Shown: positions 1 through 10,772 of the stretch, piece by piece
How the letters are laid out: every line of letters begins with the position of its first letter
Numbering within the stretch: the stretch's first letter is position 1
Assembly: GCA_019973155.2 (NCBI GenBank)
Contig: BPQB01000043.1
Coordinates: 124,001 to 188,000, forward strand
Source: Phanerochaete sordida
Taxonomy: Eukaryota; Basidiomycota; Agaricomycetes; Polyporales; Phanerochaetaceae
DNA: 64,000 nucleotides
Direction: 5' to 3'
The notes under the pieces: generated by a model
Seen by the model: the letters and a program-made list of their open reading frames with translations, nothing else
What the model was told of the DNA's origin: nothing
The model's database searches: none
Position numbers and translations under genes: made by a program

Positions 1-501
1 GCTGTAGGAGGCGAGCTCCTCCTCCGGGGAGCGGGACGTTCTAGATGACATGGCGCTCCCGGTGGAGGGGCTGTAGTAGCGCGAGCTGTACATGTTGTTG
101 TACGCGGAACTGGAGACGTGTGTGCGCTGGGAGGACTCGGGATAGGCGACACTTTGGGTGGTGGTGGAGGCGGAGGCGGTGGTGTTGGAGTAGTAGTCTT
201 GCTCGAGCGGCGGCCCGTACTCAGAGTACGGGGTGCTGTTGGGGGAGTCGTAGTCGGAGCCGTGCTGCGAGCCAGCGGACCATGACTGACGAGATCCGTA
301 CGAGGTGAGCGAATCTCCGGGTGCACCGCCCAGGATGGAAGCGCTGGCCGCGGAGGGATACGACCCTTGATGATAGCGTGTGCTGGCGGTGGCAGCGTAC
401 TGGTACTGGTTGTAGATCTGGTCGTCGAAGAGGGGAGTGTTGAGAGGCATGGCGGGTGCGGGCTGGGTGGCACTGGAGGCGTTGTAGAGCGCGCCACGCA
501 T
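1..501 (-). CDS. Ser/Tyr-rich protein, N-terminal part (cut by window edge)
   Basis: Open frame entering from the left edge and read leftwards, so only the first 167 residues are visible. It starts at an ATG at 501 and has no stop. The visible protein is low complexity, rich in Ser, Tyr, Thr, Ala and Pro, with repeated SxYxS-type stretches and no domain in view. A GTGAGT donor near 579 and an AG acceptor just upstream of the ATG suggest an intron in the 5' leader; frames upstream of that intron do not join in phase, so I start at 501. Such N-termini are common in fungal transcription factors, but nothing here proves that. Product unknown. Confidence 0.55.
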   Translation of the reverse strand, partial: MRGALYNASSATQPAPAMPLNTPLFDDQIYNQYQYAATASTRYHQGSYPSAASASILGGAPGDSLTSYGSRQSWSAGSQHGSDYDSPNSTPYSEYGPPLEQDYYSNTTASASTTTQSVAYPESSQRTHVSSSAYNNMYSSRYYSPSTGSAMSSRTSRSPEEELASYS

Positions 502-1868
502 CAAGTTCGACTGCGAAGTGCTAGGCGGGCAGACGCGTCAATGGGCAGCGGGCGATGACGAAGGCGCAGACGACTCACCAGAAGAGGACTGCGGCTGAGT
601 ACGGAGTGTGTTGAGGCGGATGTGGGATGACGAAGGAGCGGTCAGAGGCTGGCGAAGATATAGGACGAGGGTCGTGGCCTGGAGGTGATCATGACTGGAG
701 GAGTCTGAACGGGACATCCAAGGAAAAGGCAGAATTCATATAGATGCAGAATCCGGAGGGTGAAGCGCACAGGAGCAGAACAAGATGATGCTTGCTCCGT
801 GTATGGCAGTTCGCGACCAGAACACAGCCTGCGTGCTCGCAGCCCAATCTCCATCCTCCCTGTCCAATCCTCACACACCGTATCAAAAGATGCCCAAATG
901 CGCCAACTCACCCTGCCATCCCGCCATCTCCTCATCCGCCGCCGCCGCCCGCCATCGCACAGCACGCCCAGCACCGCGCACGGCCCACGACGCCCGCGAC
1001 GGCTCTGATCGCCCTCGGAGACGGCGGATGCAGCGCGCAGAGGCAATGCGGTGCCCGGCGTCTGCCCCGCCTGTCTGCGAACGACGCCTGTCACGTTGCC
1101 GCCTGCCATTCCCGGGAGGTTCCTGGGTGCGCCTTCACACCATTTCTACTCCGCGGCACAATCTAGCCCCTCTCCGGAATCTGTCCTGGCGCGCCTGAGA
1201 AGGCAGAACGGGGTCGGCCCACTGGAACCTTTCCATTCAAAATATCCGTAGTCACGTCTCACATGCGAACGTCCGTGCCCAGCAGCCCAGCATCATGCTC
1301 GGGGGAACCTCCTCCATACAGTACACATGGCCACGCCCGTTCGCCAAACGTCGCAGGCACGGAGCGATTCCGCCCACAGATTGGCCTGATGGGCAGCCTG
1401 CGTGCGCGATTGGGTTGGCGATGACGACCTGTCCACGCAGCGGCCGTCGCGCTGCAACAGCACGCGCTACGGGCGACAGGATCGCGGAACACTCAGGCGG
1501 CCACGTATCTAGGGGTGAACCCAATGAAGTCATGCTCGCAATGCGGCAGCAGAAACATGCGATCGCTCACCGAAACTCTGCCAGCCTGGCCTTCTTGGCC
1601 AGAATAATCCCTCCTTCGGAGTCTGACGACCCGGCCCGCGCGGTGTCACTGGCGGCGCCCGCGCTCGCCGTCCTTTGCATGGCCGCCGACTGGGGCACGA
1701 AGGGTAGGCTCTTCCGGTTCGCCACGCGCAGATCCTGGCGGGGCGGCGTGCGCTTCGCAGCAGCACTAGCCGTGGCCCGCATTGGGTGTTGACGTCCATC
1801 CGGAGTTACAGTTGTCTCGCGACGCCGCAAGGTCCCGAGTTTCTGACGTACAACTTTAGCTATCGCGT
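502..1868. other. Intergenic, no gene seen
   Basis: Gap between the 5' end of the Ser/Tyr-rich gene and the 3' end of EXO1. It holds the leader and promoter of the left gene (C-rich and CT-rich tracts around 840-1000). Open frames occur in several phases but overlap each other and lack consistent splice signals. I see no coding feature. Confidence 0.5.
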
Positions 1869-4521
1869 TCAAAACACATGCTCGATGCTTAAACATACCG
1901 ATTGCTTGTTTCCGGGGATCGCCCCTTCGCACTTCCAGCGCTCCCACCAGCCGTTCGCTATTCGGTCATTCCTCGTTGCTGAAGCTCGCCTTTCAGACTC
2001 TTCGATATCATCATCGGCCACCTCATCGCAACAGTCGTCTTCAGCCACGCAGGCGACACGTTGGCCCGAGCTATCAGGCGTTTCCGGTTCGCTCGAAGAC
2101 GCCGCCGTCCCCATTGAGTCTTCATATCCCTCCTCCTCATCGATGTCGCTCGTGCCCTCGCTCCAGTTCTCGAAAATGTCGCGAAGATCAGGCCCGCGTC
2201 GAACGGGGCTGTCTGCACGCCTGCCTTTCTTCTTGGGCGTAGGTGTGCCATGAACGAGGACGTTCCCGGATGAAGGAAGTGGCGGCGGCGTCATGCGGCC
2301 CCGGCGGATACTGCGTGCGCGACGTCGCCTCCGGGCCGCGCACCCAGGGCTGGACAGCACCTCTGCGTCGAAGTCGTCAATGTCATCCTCGTCGAGGTCC
2401 TGCGTCGGGTCCGAAGGGGCTGCGCGGCGGGTTCGCGGCCGGACGGGTGACGATAGCTCGGGCGAGTCCCACCTTGTGAGGGAAGGCGATGGTGACATGT
2501 AGCCGTCTTCCTGTGTTACAGGCTCCGCGACTTCGTCCATCGATATCTCGCTCCCGCCGTCCTCGTCCTCAGAGGGCAAACACGGCACGTTCTCCTTGTT
2601 CTTGCCTAGCTGCGGCGCACCGGATGGTCCGGCGACGGGCTCTGTATCGAACGCATCAAGCGTAATATGAGGATGTTGGACTCTTCCTGGTCTAGACGAG
2701 GATGGCGCTGCGAAGAACTTTGAACTGGTGCCCAGCCGCACGTCGGGAGGCGTCGGGGTGCGCCCACCCTCGCGTTCCTTACACCGCTGCTTCTTCGCCG
2801 CGATATCATGCTCCATCACTTCGGCCAGCGTCCTCTTCCCGCTAGACTGGCCCACGAGCGGTCTCGTCGATTCAGTGCGGGCGACGGTCGCAGGAGCAGA
2901 CTGAGGGTTGGGCCGGCTCTGAATCTTCGGGGCTGATACCGGAAGTCAAAGTTCGACAGCAATCCTGGGGGACAATGATGGTAACTCACTCTGGAAGGTC
3001 AAGATACTCTGCCTCCTAGCTTTCTCCGATATCGTCATCTTCTCCTTGCCCTTGCGCTTCGCAATGTCGGAAGCTACGCTGTTCAACGGTATCTGCTTGA
3101 GCGCTCGAGGCACAAATGTCGGGTTGATGTCCGCCATGGGAAGAAGCGTAGTAGGGCACGCGTCACCCTCCGCGACCTTCCTAGCAAGGGAAGGTTCAAT
3201 GTATCTACACACGACAAGCTGTCAGTTCGTCACGCAAACGTAATAAGTCTCCAAGTCATTACCTTCCGACATGTGCCTCCTTCTCTTCGTCCCAGTCCTC
3301 ACTATCAGGGAGGGGAGATAGATGCACGAGCATGTGTTTCAGGGGGTCGTACACGCGTTGGTGCAGAAAGACCTTTTCTGCTAGCTGGAAAGCTTGTAGG
3401 TAACCCTGTGGTACTGACTTCTTGCCCTCGATCCTTAGAGCCCGTATTACGTTCTCGACGTTGCCGTGCTTGCGGAGTAGGGCCCAAGCCGTCTTCAGCC
3501 CGACGCTGGGAATGCTCGGGAGATAGTCACAGCCACTGAGGATGGCCATGGCTCTAAACTGCACATCCGACCAGCCGACGAGAGAGATGCCGCCACCGGA
3601 GGAGGCCGAGAGCGATGCAAAATCTTGTCGTAAGATGGAGATCACCGTGCTCTCGTTGGTATCAAGTTTAAGCAGTACGCTCTTGCACCCAAACACGAGG
3701 AGGTCGGAGTCTTCCGTGAGGATGCCGTCGACGAGGCCGATGCGTTCCAGGTAGGCCATCTGGGCGTCGGCTTCGTAAGGCGCGACGACGTACGCCACGT
3801 TCTCTGCACGCAGGGCCTGGGAGATGAAAACGCAGTGCTATGATCAGCCACCAGCTACAGCGTGATTCATAAGATCGCGCACCTTGATGAATTGAAACGC
3901 CATTTGAGGCGTAACATCGATGCACTTGACATAGTACTCGCGAGCCTGGGTGTGTTTGCCTTGTGCGGTAAGTGAGTTTGCGCGTGCAAGGTTCTCCTCG
4001 CGTTTCTGCTTGCGGTCCGACTCGGTCCCCTTCTTCGCTGGTAGAGGGCCGCCGTCAAAGACGATGTACGGGGTGATGTTGTAGTGTTTGAGGAGCCTCA
4101 CTCTGTGCATCGCGTAGTCGACATATCTGGGCCATAGGTTGTCAGCATTTAGGCTCAGGTGCGTGTGCAGTGGCTGTATGCGTGCTGCAGCGCCATTAAT
4201 TCGCGTTTAGCGTAGGAGAAGGCCAGGCAGTGCCGTTCATCTCTGCACCGACGTGCGCCCTGGCCACAGTACTAGCGGCCACCTCGTGCGTCGCAGACAC
4301 CGCATTTATTCCACATGTGCGACTCCGCTCCTGCACGTTCCCAAGAGAGTTAGAACTCACCTGGTGGTCTTCTTGCCGGTAGCAAGGTCCGTAGCACACG
4401 CATACGTTCCTCGATGCAACCAAACATAGGCGTCGACGGCGATGGTTTGTCCCGAGTACTCCGAAAGGTGCTGGTGCTTCTGGATGGGCTTGAGTAACGG
4501 AAGCAGTCCAGAGATACCCAT
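1869..4521 (-). CDS. EXO1: Exonuclease 1 (EXO1), XPG/FEN1-family nuclease
   Basis: Five exons: 4521-4361, 4126-3883, 3816-3263, 3204-2990 and 2932-1869, giving 745 residues; every junction keeps phase. The protein is a 5'-3' exonuclease and flap endonuclease of mismatch repair and double-strand-break end resection. The N-terminal XPG domain opens with MGISGLLPLL. The catalytic acidic residues fall almost exactly at human EXO1 positions: Asp30 (AVDAYVW), Asp78 (VFDGG), Glu150 and Asp152 (YEADAQ), Asp171 and Asp173 (EDSDLL), with Asp232 (GCDYLPSIPSVG) in the helix-hairpin-helix entry. The C-terminal half (from about residue 390) is disordered, Ser/Pro/Asp-rich, with basic KKxR patches that could be nuclear signals; this is typical of the family. 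The last exon may be longer in reality, but no further splice signal is needed. Confidence 0.93.
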
Positions 4522-5827
4522 GTCCGGGTTACGTGAGGGGAGAAGAGGAGAAGAGGAAGTCCATCCACAGCGAGGTCGTCGCCGTCCGCAGGTGAGTGTC
4601 CAAAATGCGGGGTAATTCGCAGGAAATTCGGGCGGCAAACAACGCGCCCGCGTCAACGGGGTCGCGTCAACAGGCGGGCCCTGGCCAAGCGCCCGGAAAC
4701 TGTCTGTTGGTCGTCTGCCGCCCACGCCGCCGCACGCGGGGTCCCGTCGCTTGCAAAGGCGGTGTGCACACCCTGGGCACGGCGTCCCAGATATGCCGAC
4801 CATCTCCCCGTGGGCCAGATAACACCGCCCAGCTGACAGCGGCGGCCTGGTCTGCTGTCCGCACCGCGTTCATATCGCCCGCCGGCTGAGCAATCTTGTG
4901 ATCCCCAATTCCACAACGCAATCTCGCTGGAGGTGCGAGAGCAGCCCTGAGAACCTCGCGGACACAATCGATCTCGCGTCGCGACAGAACAGGTTCGTCA
5001 TTCCCCTTCCTCTGGTATGTTCGCTGCCCGCACGCCTGACGATCCTCCACATCCGCATAGCTGGGCGGCGTGTTCGACGGCGTCATGGCTCTCCGGCACC
5101 CACGTTTTCCCCCGATATCGAATTTCGAAGCTTCCTTGTGAACGCAGGGCCCTGAGCCTTGCTCCCGACAATTGCGAGGTTATAGCTAAAATCTCGCCCC
5201 CACGGTAAGTTACCGAGCAGGGCGCGCCTTCTGGGTGCTCGTCAGCGCGATGCGAAGAGACCCTGGAGGCGTGCCTCGCTATTTCCTCGCGTCATCGATT
5301 TTCTCAGCTCGTCATCGCCCTGTCTTAGGTCCTAGATGCGTCAGATGCGCGCGTCATCCCCCATCGCGATGGCAATAACGACCGCAATGTCCGTGTGCGG
5401 GTCGCACGCTGCTTCCTGACGTCGCCGCGGCACGCGTGACGTGTGCGCGGTGGACGCGTCGGTCGACGCGTCTTCAGGCGATGGGTATCTACCCCGGGTC
5501 GCGGAAGGCGGCGCTGCGGGCTGCCCGCACGTTGTTGCTCATGAGATAATCGCCCGCTGGGACTTGCCAGTGAGAAGATCCGGAGGCCGCCCCCCGTGTC
5601 CACCCAGACCGGGCTACGGCGACGATCACCCCAAGCAGGGCACGCTCTGGCCTGTGCGCTCTCAGCAGGTGCATGGGGGCAATATGGCATCATTCAATTG
5701 CCTCGGTACCTCCGGCGAGTGCGTGCATTTCCAATCCATTTGTGTCTACTGTTACAGTGCCCCAAAGTGCCTCGAGGGGTGCATATGACATTCGTTACCG
5801 CCAGCAAAGTCCGCGTGCCGGGGCGGC
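4522..5827. other. Intergenic, EXO1 promoter side; no gene seen
   Basis: About 1.3 kb between the EXO1 start and the stop of the dioxygenase gene, both on the minus strand. It should contain the EXO1 promoter and the dioxygenase 3' end. Short GC-rich open frames are present on both strands without supporting splice sites or motifs. Confidence 0.5.
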
Positions 5828-7218
5828 TCACGCCAGCGCGTTCTTAGCTCGCTCCGCTGCGAATCTCTCCCGAGCGGCTTGTGATTCGGCCGTCGGGACT
5901 AGTACGAAATCGTGCTGCAGAAGCTTGAAGGCGCCGCCCTTGGGGAATCCGCGTTTCTTAGCTTCGGCATCGTCCTTGACCTCCTTGAGGCTCTAGAGTG
6001 CTCAAATCAGCTCCTCCACTTCCCTCTTTGCTAGCCCTCTGGTCACGTACCACGACAAGAGACTTCTTCACTCCGAACACCGCATCGCTAGCGAGCCACA
6101 AGTCCCCCTCCGGGTACAGCGCGGTGGTGAGTTTCTGGTGCCCTGGAGCCTCAATCATCATGTGCAGGTGGTTGGGGCGCATGTTGTGGCGTCCCATAGC
6201 TGTGAGCAAATCTCCGACAGGACCCTACACGTCCCGAAAGGTCATGAGCCTCACATCGTCCCTAGGCTCTGGCAGCAAACTTACATCTCCAGGGATCGGG
6301 TAGGGCACGGGTACGACTGCACGGTACCCGTAGCTGCCGTCCGGGCCAGTGCGCAGGCGACCTCTGCAGTCCGGCTTCTCGCGAACCTCATACTGCGTGT
6401 CATATGTGCCTGTGCCCGCTCGTGTCAGCATTCCCACTGGTTTCGCCTAACAAGCGCACCCACCGTTCCCGTCCGTTTCCCATGTCTCGACGATGGCATT
6501 CGGGATCGGCGTTCCATCGATGGACAGCACGCGGCCCTCGACGTACATATAGTCGCCCTTGCCCTCGGACGCGATGGACTCTCCCTGCTGGACTGCAGAG
6601 GGTTGACTTATGAGGTAAGTGATTGACTCGAAGTGGGAAACAAGACGAACCTTCCGGTGCGTCGTCTGTGTAGAACGGCCCGAGCACGCTGCTCTCCGTC
6701 GCCCCATTGAGCGGGGGATTGTTCAGTGCGTCCACGAGCGCAGAGATCCCGAGTGTGTCCGAGAGGAGGATGAACTCCTGACGGATGGGCGTGCACGTCT
6801 GCCCGACGGCGGTCAGGAAGTGGATTGCGTTCATCCATTCGTCCGTGGTCAGGCTGTGCGGCGGTCAGACGGCCCTGGGCACCGCACACGGTCAGGGCGC
6901 ACCTCGTCTCGTTGATGAACTCGTGCATGTGTCGCACAAGATTCTTCAGGAGGAACTTATGTCTCCTACATCGCTCGGTCAGACCTGACCGACGGCGAAC
7001 GCGCAACAGCCTCGTACTCATCGGGCGTTAGGTCAACGAGCTTCAGTAGGTTCGACGTAATGATCTCCGGCTTGTCAGGATACTGCGATGTAGGAATCAA
7101 TCAAGGTCAGCGGCATACGTAACAAAACGCCATGGCGACGTACAGGCAGGGTGAACGAGGGAGGCGGGATGCCGTTCGACTGGGGTATCTTCTCCGTTGG
7201 CTCGTTCTTGGTCGCCAT
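5828..7218 (-). CDS. Intradiol ring-cleavage dioxygenase, hydroxyquinol/catechol 1,2-dioxygenase type
   Basis: Eight small exons (7218-7144, 7082-7018, 6965-6903, 6853-6651, 6592-6464, 6409-6285, 6224-6051, 5992-5828) join in phase to 332 residues. The enzyme class opens catechols or hydroxyquinol between the two hydroxyls with a non-haem Fe(III), giving muconate-type products for the beta-ketoadipate or related pathway. The four iron ligands are visible: Tyr181 (GTYDTQY), Tyr215 (PVPYPIPG), His239 and His241 (RPNHLHMM). The N-terminal dimerisation domain carries the usual ETSLTTDEWM...QEFILLSDTLG pattern. No signal peptide, so probably cytosolic. In a wood- or litter-degrading fungus this fits breakdown of lignin-derived aromatics. 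The exact substrate (catechol, hydroxyquinol, chlorocatechol) cannot be fixed by eye; the spacing of ligands resembles hydroxyquinol dioxygenases. Confidence 0.9.
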
Positions 7219-8460
7219 TGCGCTTATTGTCGGTTTGACGAGGCGGGATAGATTGGATGAGAGCTCGACGCGGTGGACGTCTGCAGCGACGTCGGGTGTC
7301 CGCAAAGGACGTATTTATCGTGCATCGTGATTGAGCGGTGCTGAGCCGTGCGAGAACCTGGTTCCCTTTTGCGGGCTGTCACATTATCTAGTGGGAATCA
7401 TGTGAGTGCTTTGTACGCTCTGGAAGCGACCGCTCGCAGCGGCGCAAGACAAGAGCGATGGTCAATAATTCGACCTCGCCTCGGGGAGCCATCCATCGAG
7501 AGGCTGAGGACTCTGCTTCGATCTTTGGTGGCGCCGGCAACGCTGAGCATCCGCACGCACTAAAGTTTCACCTCGAGACTTCTTCGCTCAATTCTCATCC
7601 TCACTGCTCCAGTGGATGCTCGTCAACGAGGCGAACCCTACTGCCTTTTTTACGAGCTTTTTCGAGATTTTTTGGACGTTGTACGCCGGGGATTCGACGA
7701 GGGCGGGCGAGGGCGGGAGTGATGCGCTTTGCGGGGTATCATGATGGAACCGTCGGGGTTGGAATTTTAGCCCCTCCACAGGATCTGCCACAGAGCTGCC
7801 CGAGGAGAGGCGAATTATTGACCATCCCTAAGGATCTTGCTCATCATGCGCGGTGTTAGCAGGCGTGTCAGAGAACATACAGTCGGACCACAGCCAGTGA
7901 GGTAGGTCAGATTACACCGACGCGCTCTCCGACCGCACCTGCTCGCGACGAGCGAGCGCTTCCAGACGCGCGCCGCCCTCCCCGACGCACCGTCCGGCAC
8001 CCGCCCCGCACGACCTCGCAACGCGCTCTCCAAGGCGCTCTCGATCACCGTCGTCCTCTCGACCACGACCTCCCCCCAGGATTCGCCTATTGGCTTCCCT
8101 GTTTATCAGAAGAAAAAGCAAACCTCAATGAAGCCTGCCTGATGGGAAAGGATGGCGACCGATTGTTTTTCATCTTTGGGGCAAGCTGGTGTTGCTACGA
8201 GACCACTCCGCACGCCATGCGACCGTCGGCTCGCGAGCGTATATAGGGACGAGCGGGGCGGCGTGCCTCCCCATCCCCCTTCTTCTTTTCCCATTCACAC
8301 CTCTTGACGAGGACAGCTGCTTGCAGCAAGTTATCGAGGGTCCCTGGCCGGTCATCCACCCGTTCTTCAGTTTCTGTCTCTTTTTCGACATTAGCCGTCC
8401 CGGAAGACGCGTCTGCCCATCCCTCTCTAGCTCCTCTCAGAAACGCCAATCCTTTGCATC
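7219..8460. other. Divergent intergenic region (dioxygenase and Egh16-like promoters)
   Basis: 1.24 kb between two divergently transcribed genes; it should hold both promoters. Only one recognisable element, the TATA-like box at 8240-8246, is seen. Overlapping GC-rich frames at 7815-8557 lack splice support. Confidence 0.5.
8240..8246 (+). promoter_or_regulatory. TATA-like box
   Basis: TATATAG in a GC-rich context, about 220 bases upstream of the ATG of the secreted Egh16-like protein, followed by a CT-rich leader. This would imply a leader of roughly 190 bases or a leader intron. Inference only. Confidence 0.35.
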
Positions 8461-9477
8461 ATGTTCCCCAAGGTTTCCTTCGTTGCTGCCCTCCTTGTCG
8501 GCGCCCTGTCCATGCAGGTCAACGCCCACGCGATCATCACGCCCGCCCTCGGCGTGAGCGGATCGGGCACCCGTAACGACGTCCAGCGTCCATCGACGGC
8601 GAACGAGTGTGGTACCGTCAACGTTGCCAACACCATCAACACCTCGACGCCTGTCAAGGCTGCTGCCGACGGTTCCTTTGCTGCAACCGTCACCAACTTC
8701 AATGCGTGAGTGCCTCCCAACATCATCCTCATCATGATGCTGATTCATCTACTACAGTGGTCAGGATGGTTCCAGACAAGTCACCGCTGTCGTTGACGCG
8801 GACGGAACTGGCAAGAACTTTGTGCCCGCAACAGTGACACAGAACGGTGACAAGGTAAGCATCTGACAAACGCGTCGTTTCATGAGACTCATTGCTCCTC
8901 GCAGGCACCTACCGACGTTGGCTCACAGCAACTCGCGGTGTCCCTGCCCTCGGGCACCAAGTGCACTGGTGGTACCAGCGGTGACCTCTGCTTGGTCAGC
9001 TTCACCACCGCCGGCGGCTTCGGCAACTGTGTTGTCGTTCAGCAGGCCGGTGCTGCTGGTGCTGCCGCTGGCAACGCCACGGCTGGCGCTGCTGCTGGCG
9101 CCGCGGCAGGTGCTGCTGGAGCCGCTTCTGCTGCGTCTGGATCTGCTGCGGTTGACACCTCCGCTGCTGCAAGCGCGACCGCCGCCGCCGCGAGCACTGC
9201 GACCTCCGCTGCTGCAGGCAAGAAGCACCACCACAAGGGAGCGAAGGGTGCCAAGGCTGCTGGCGCTGCCGGCAACGCGACCGCACCCGCCGCGAACAAC
9301 GCTAAGGCGGAGTTCGCGAAGCTGAAGGCTGCTGCTCCCCGTGACACTGTGAGCCTTCATCCTTCACCTTGGCGAGACTTGCGGGCTGACCCACACTCGC
9401 AGTCCATCCGCGGCTCCCGCTTCGCACGCGCGATGCGCCGCGCTATCACTTCCTTCGAGGAGGAGCTCTGGGCATGA
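8461..9477 (+). CDS. Secreted Ala-rich protein, Egh16-like
   Basis: Four exons (8461-8705, 8758-8854, 8905-9348, 9403-9477) give 286 residues. Residues 1-22 form a clear signal peptide ending VNA-HA. The next about 150 residues resemble the Egh16/Gas1-like family of small secreted fungal proteins: a HAIITPA start, a VDADGTGKNF segment and conserved Cys in SGTKCTG, GDLCLV and FGNCVV. Members are known as appressorium or virulence-associated in ascomycetes and are widespread in saprotrophs; molecular function is unknown. A roughly 90-residue Ala/Gly/Thr linker follows, with a KKHHHKG patch, and a conserved-looking C-terminus (SIRGSRFARAMRRA...). The last intron (54 bases) is a multiple of three without a stop, so a retained form adding 18 residues is possible. 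Family assignment is moderate. Confidence 0.7.
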
Positions 9478-9626
9478 GAGACTTATTACTGGAATGGGGC
9501 TAGCCCTCGATATCATTCGCTGTAACTTCTGACAATGTTTCAATCACATTGGTGGATATCCGCATACATGGTGTGAAGGGTTCCGGTCTCCAAAATATTA
9601 CAGAAGTATCCGACTAGCAAGGCACA

Positions 9627-10772
9627 TTACTTTCCTAAGAACCCAGTCAAAGCCTGCACAACCTCCTTGGGGTGTTCCTGCTGCACCCAGTGTCCTGCGT
9701 TCGGGACAAGGGCGATTCCTCTGAAATCTGTGCAGACTTCCTTCATCTTCTCCAGAGCACCTGGACTTTGATAAACGCCCCAATCCTTGACACCTCCGAT
9801 GAACATCGCGGGGACGTCAATCTTCTTCCCCGCAAAGATCCCAACGTCCTCCGTGTACTTGATGTCCACCTGTGCCCTGTACCAATTTAACCCTCCCTGG
9901 AAGCCCGTTCGGCCGAACTCCTCGACGTAGACGGCCAACTCTTCGTCAGGGAGCCAGTTGTTGCGGAGCACCTCGACCGGGGACGGCGCGTGCGCCTCGA
10001 CCGCCTCGGGCATCGTCTGGTGGATGGGCATGATGTAGTAATGTGGGAGCTTCAGGATCTGCGCCGTGTCCTGGAGCGGGTGCGGGTTGTTCCCGGGCCA
10101 GTCCCCGCTCTTCACATGGATGTACGCGCGGAGGAACGCCTGGAGGCCCTGCGGCGGGTCGCGCATGTCCGCGTTCGCGGAGGGCGTGCTGAGGTACGCC
10201 GTGTAGTGCTTCATCGGCGGGTGCAGCAACGCAAGGTGGTGGTTCAGGCCCGCCCACGCGCTCGTGTGTGCGCGCGGCGCGTGCGCCTCCGCGCCCCACG
10301 TCGTCGGGTGCGCCGCCTGCCCTGCGTACGGCGCGGACATGCACACGAGGCCCCCGAACATGTCCGGGCGCGCGAGCGCGCAGTGCGCCGCGACGACCGA
10401 GCCGAAGTCGTGCCCGACGACCGCCGCGGCGCGCTCGTGGCCCAGGCCCTGCACGAGCGCGACGATGTCCTGCGCGAGGTTCAGGATGCGGTACGGCCCG
10501 AGGTCGTCTTCATACGTGACCGGCTGGCCCTGTGCCGCGGGGCGCGTGGTGCGGCCGTACCCACGCTGGTCAGGCGCGACAACAAAGTAGCCGAGTTGCG
10601 AAAGAGGGAGGATGATCTCTCGCCAGGAGTACGAGAGTTCAGGGAAGCCGTGCAGGAGAAGGACCAGAGGAGCTTTCCGCTCCCCTGCATGCAGGAAGTG
10701 CATGTCTAGGTCCCTGATTCTGGCCGTAGAGGACTTGATACCCTCGGGTATGTTCGGCCAGGGTAGGGCCAT
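9627..10772 (-). CDS. Soluble epoxide hydrolase (alpha/beta hydrolase)
   Basis: A single-exon gene of 381 residues, unusual here because neighbours have many introns. It hydrolyses epoxides to vicinal diols. Visible features: HGFPE oxyanion motif at 41-45, the nucleophile Asp122 in the VGHDFGS elbow, acid Asp330 (GGVKDWGVY), base His361 (NAGHWVQQEHP), and a cap domain at about 150-300 with Tyr298 (NWYRAQ) as a likely epoxide-polarising Tyr. An Asp at the elbow rather than Ser separates it from esterases; haloalkane dehalogenases also use Asp but lack the tyrosine pair and the HGFPE setting. No signal peptide, so intracellular. Tail-to-tail with the Egh16-like gene, 149 bases apart. Likely role: detoxification of epoxides from aromatics or lipids. 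Confidence 0.9.
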   Translation of the reverse strand: MALPWPNIPEGIKSSTARIRDLDMHFLHAGERKAPLVLLLHGFPELSYSWREIILPLSQLGYFVVAPDQRGYGRTTRPAAQGQPVTYEDDLGPYRILNLAQDIVALVQGLGHERAAAVVGHDFGSVVAAHCALARPDMFGGLVCMSAPYAGQAAHPTTWGAEAHAPRAHTSAWAGLNHHLALLHPPMKHYTAYLSTPSANADMRDPPQGLQAFLRAYIHVKSGDWPGNNPHPLQDTAQILKLPHYYIMPIHQTMPEAVEAHAPSPVEVLRNNWLPDEELAVYVEEFGRTGFQGGLNWYRAQVDIKYTEDVGIFAGKKIDVPAMFIGGVKDWGVYQSPGALEKMKEVCTDFRGIALVPNAGHWVQQEHPKEVVQALTGFLGK

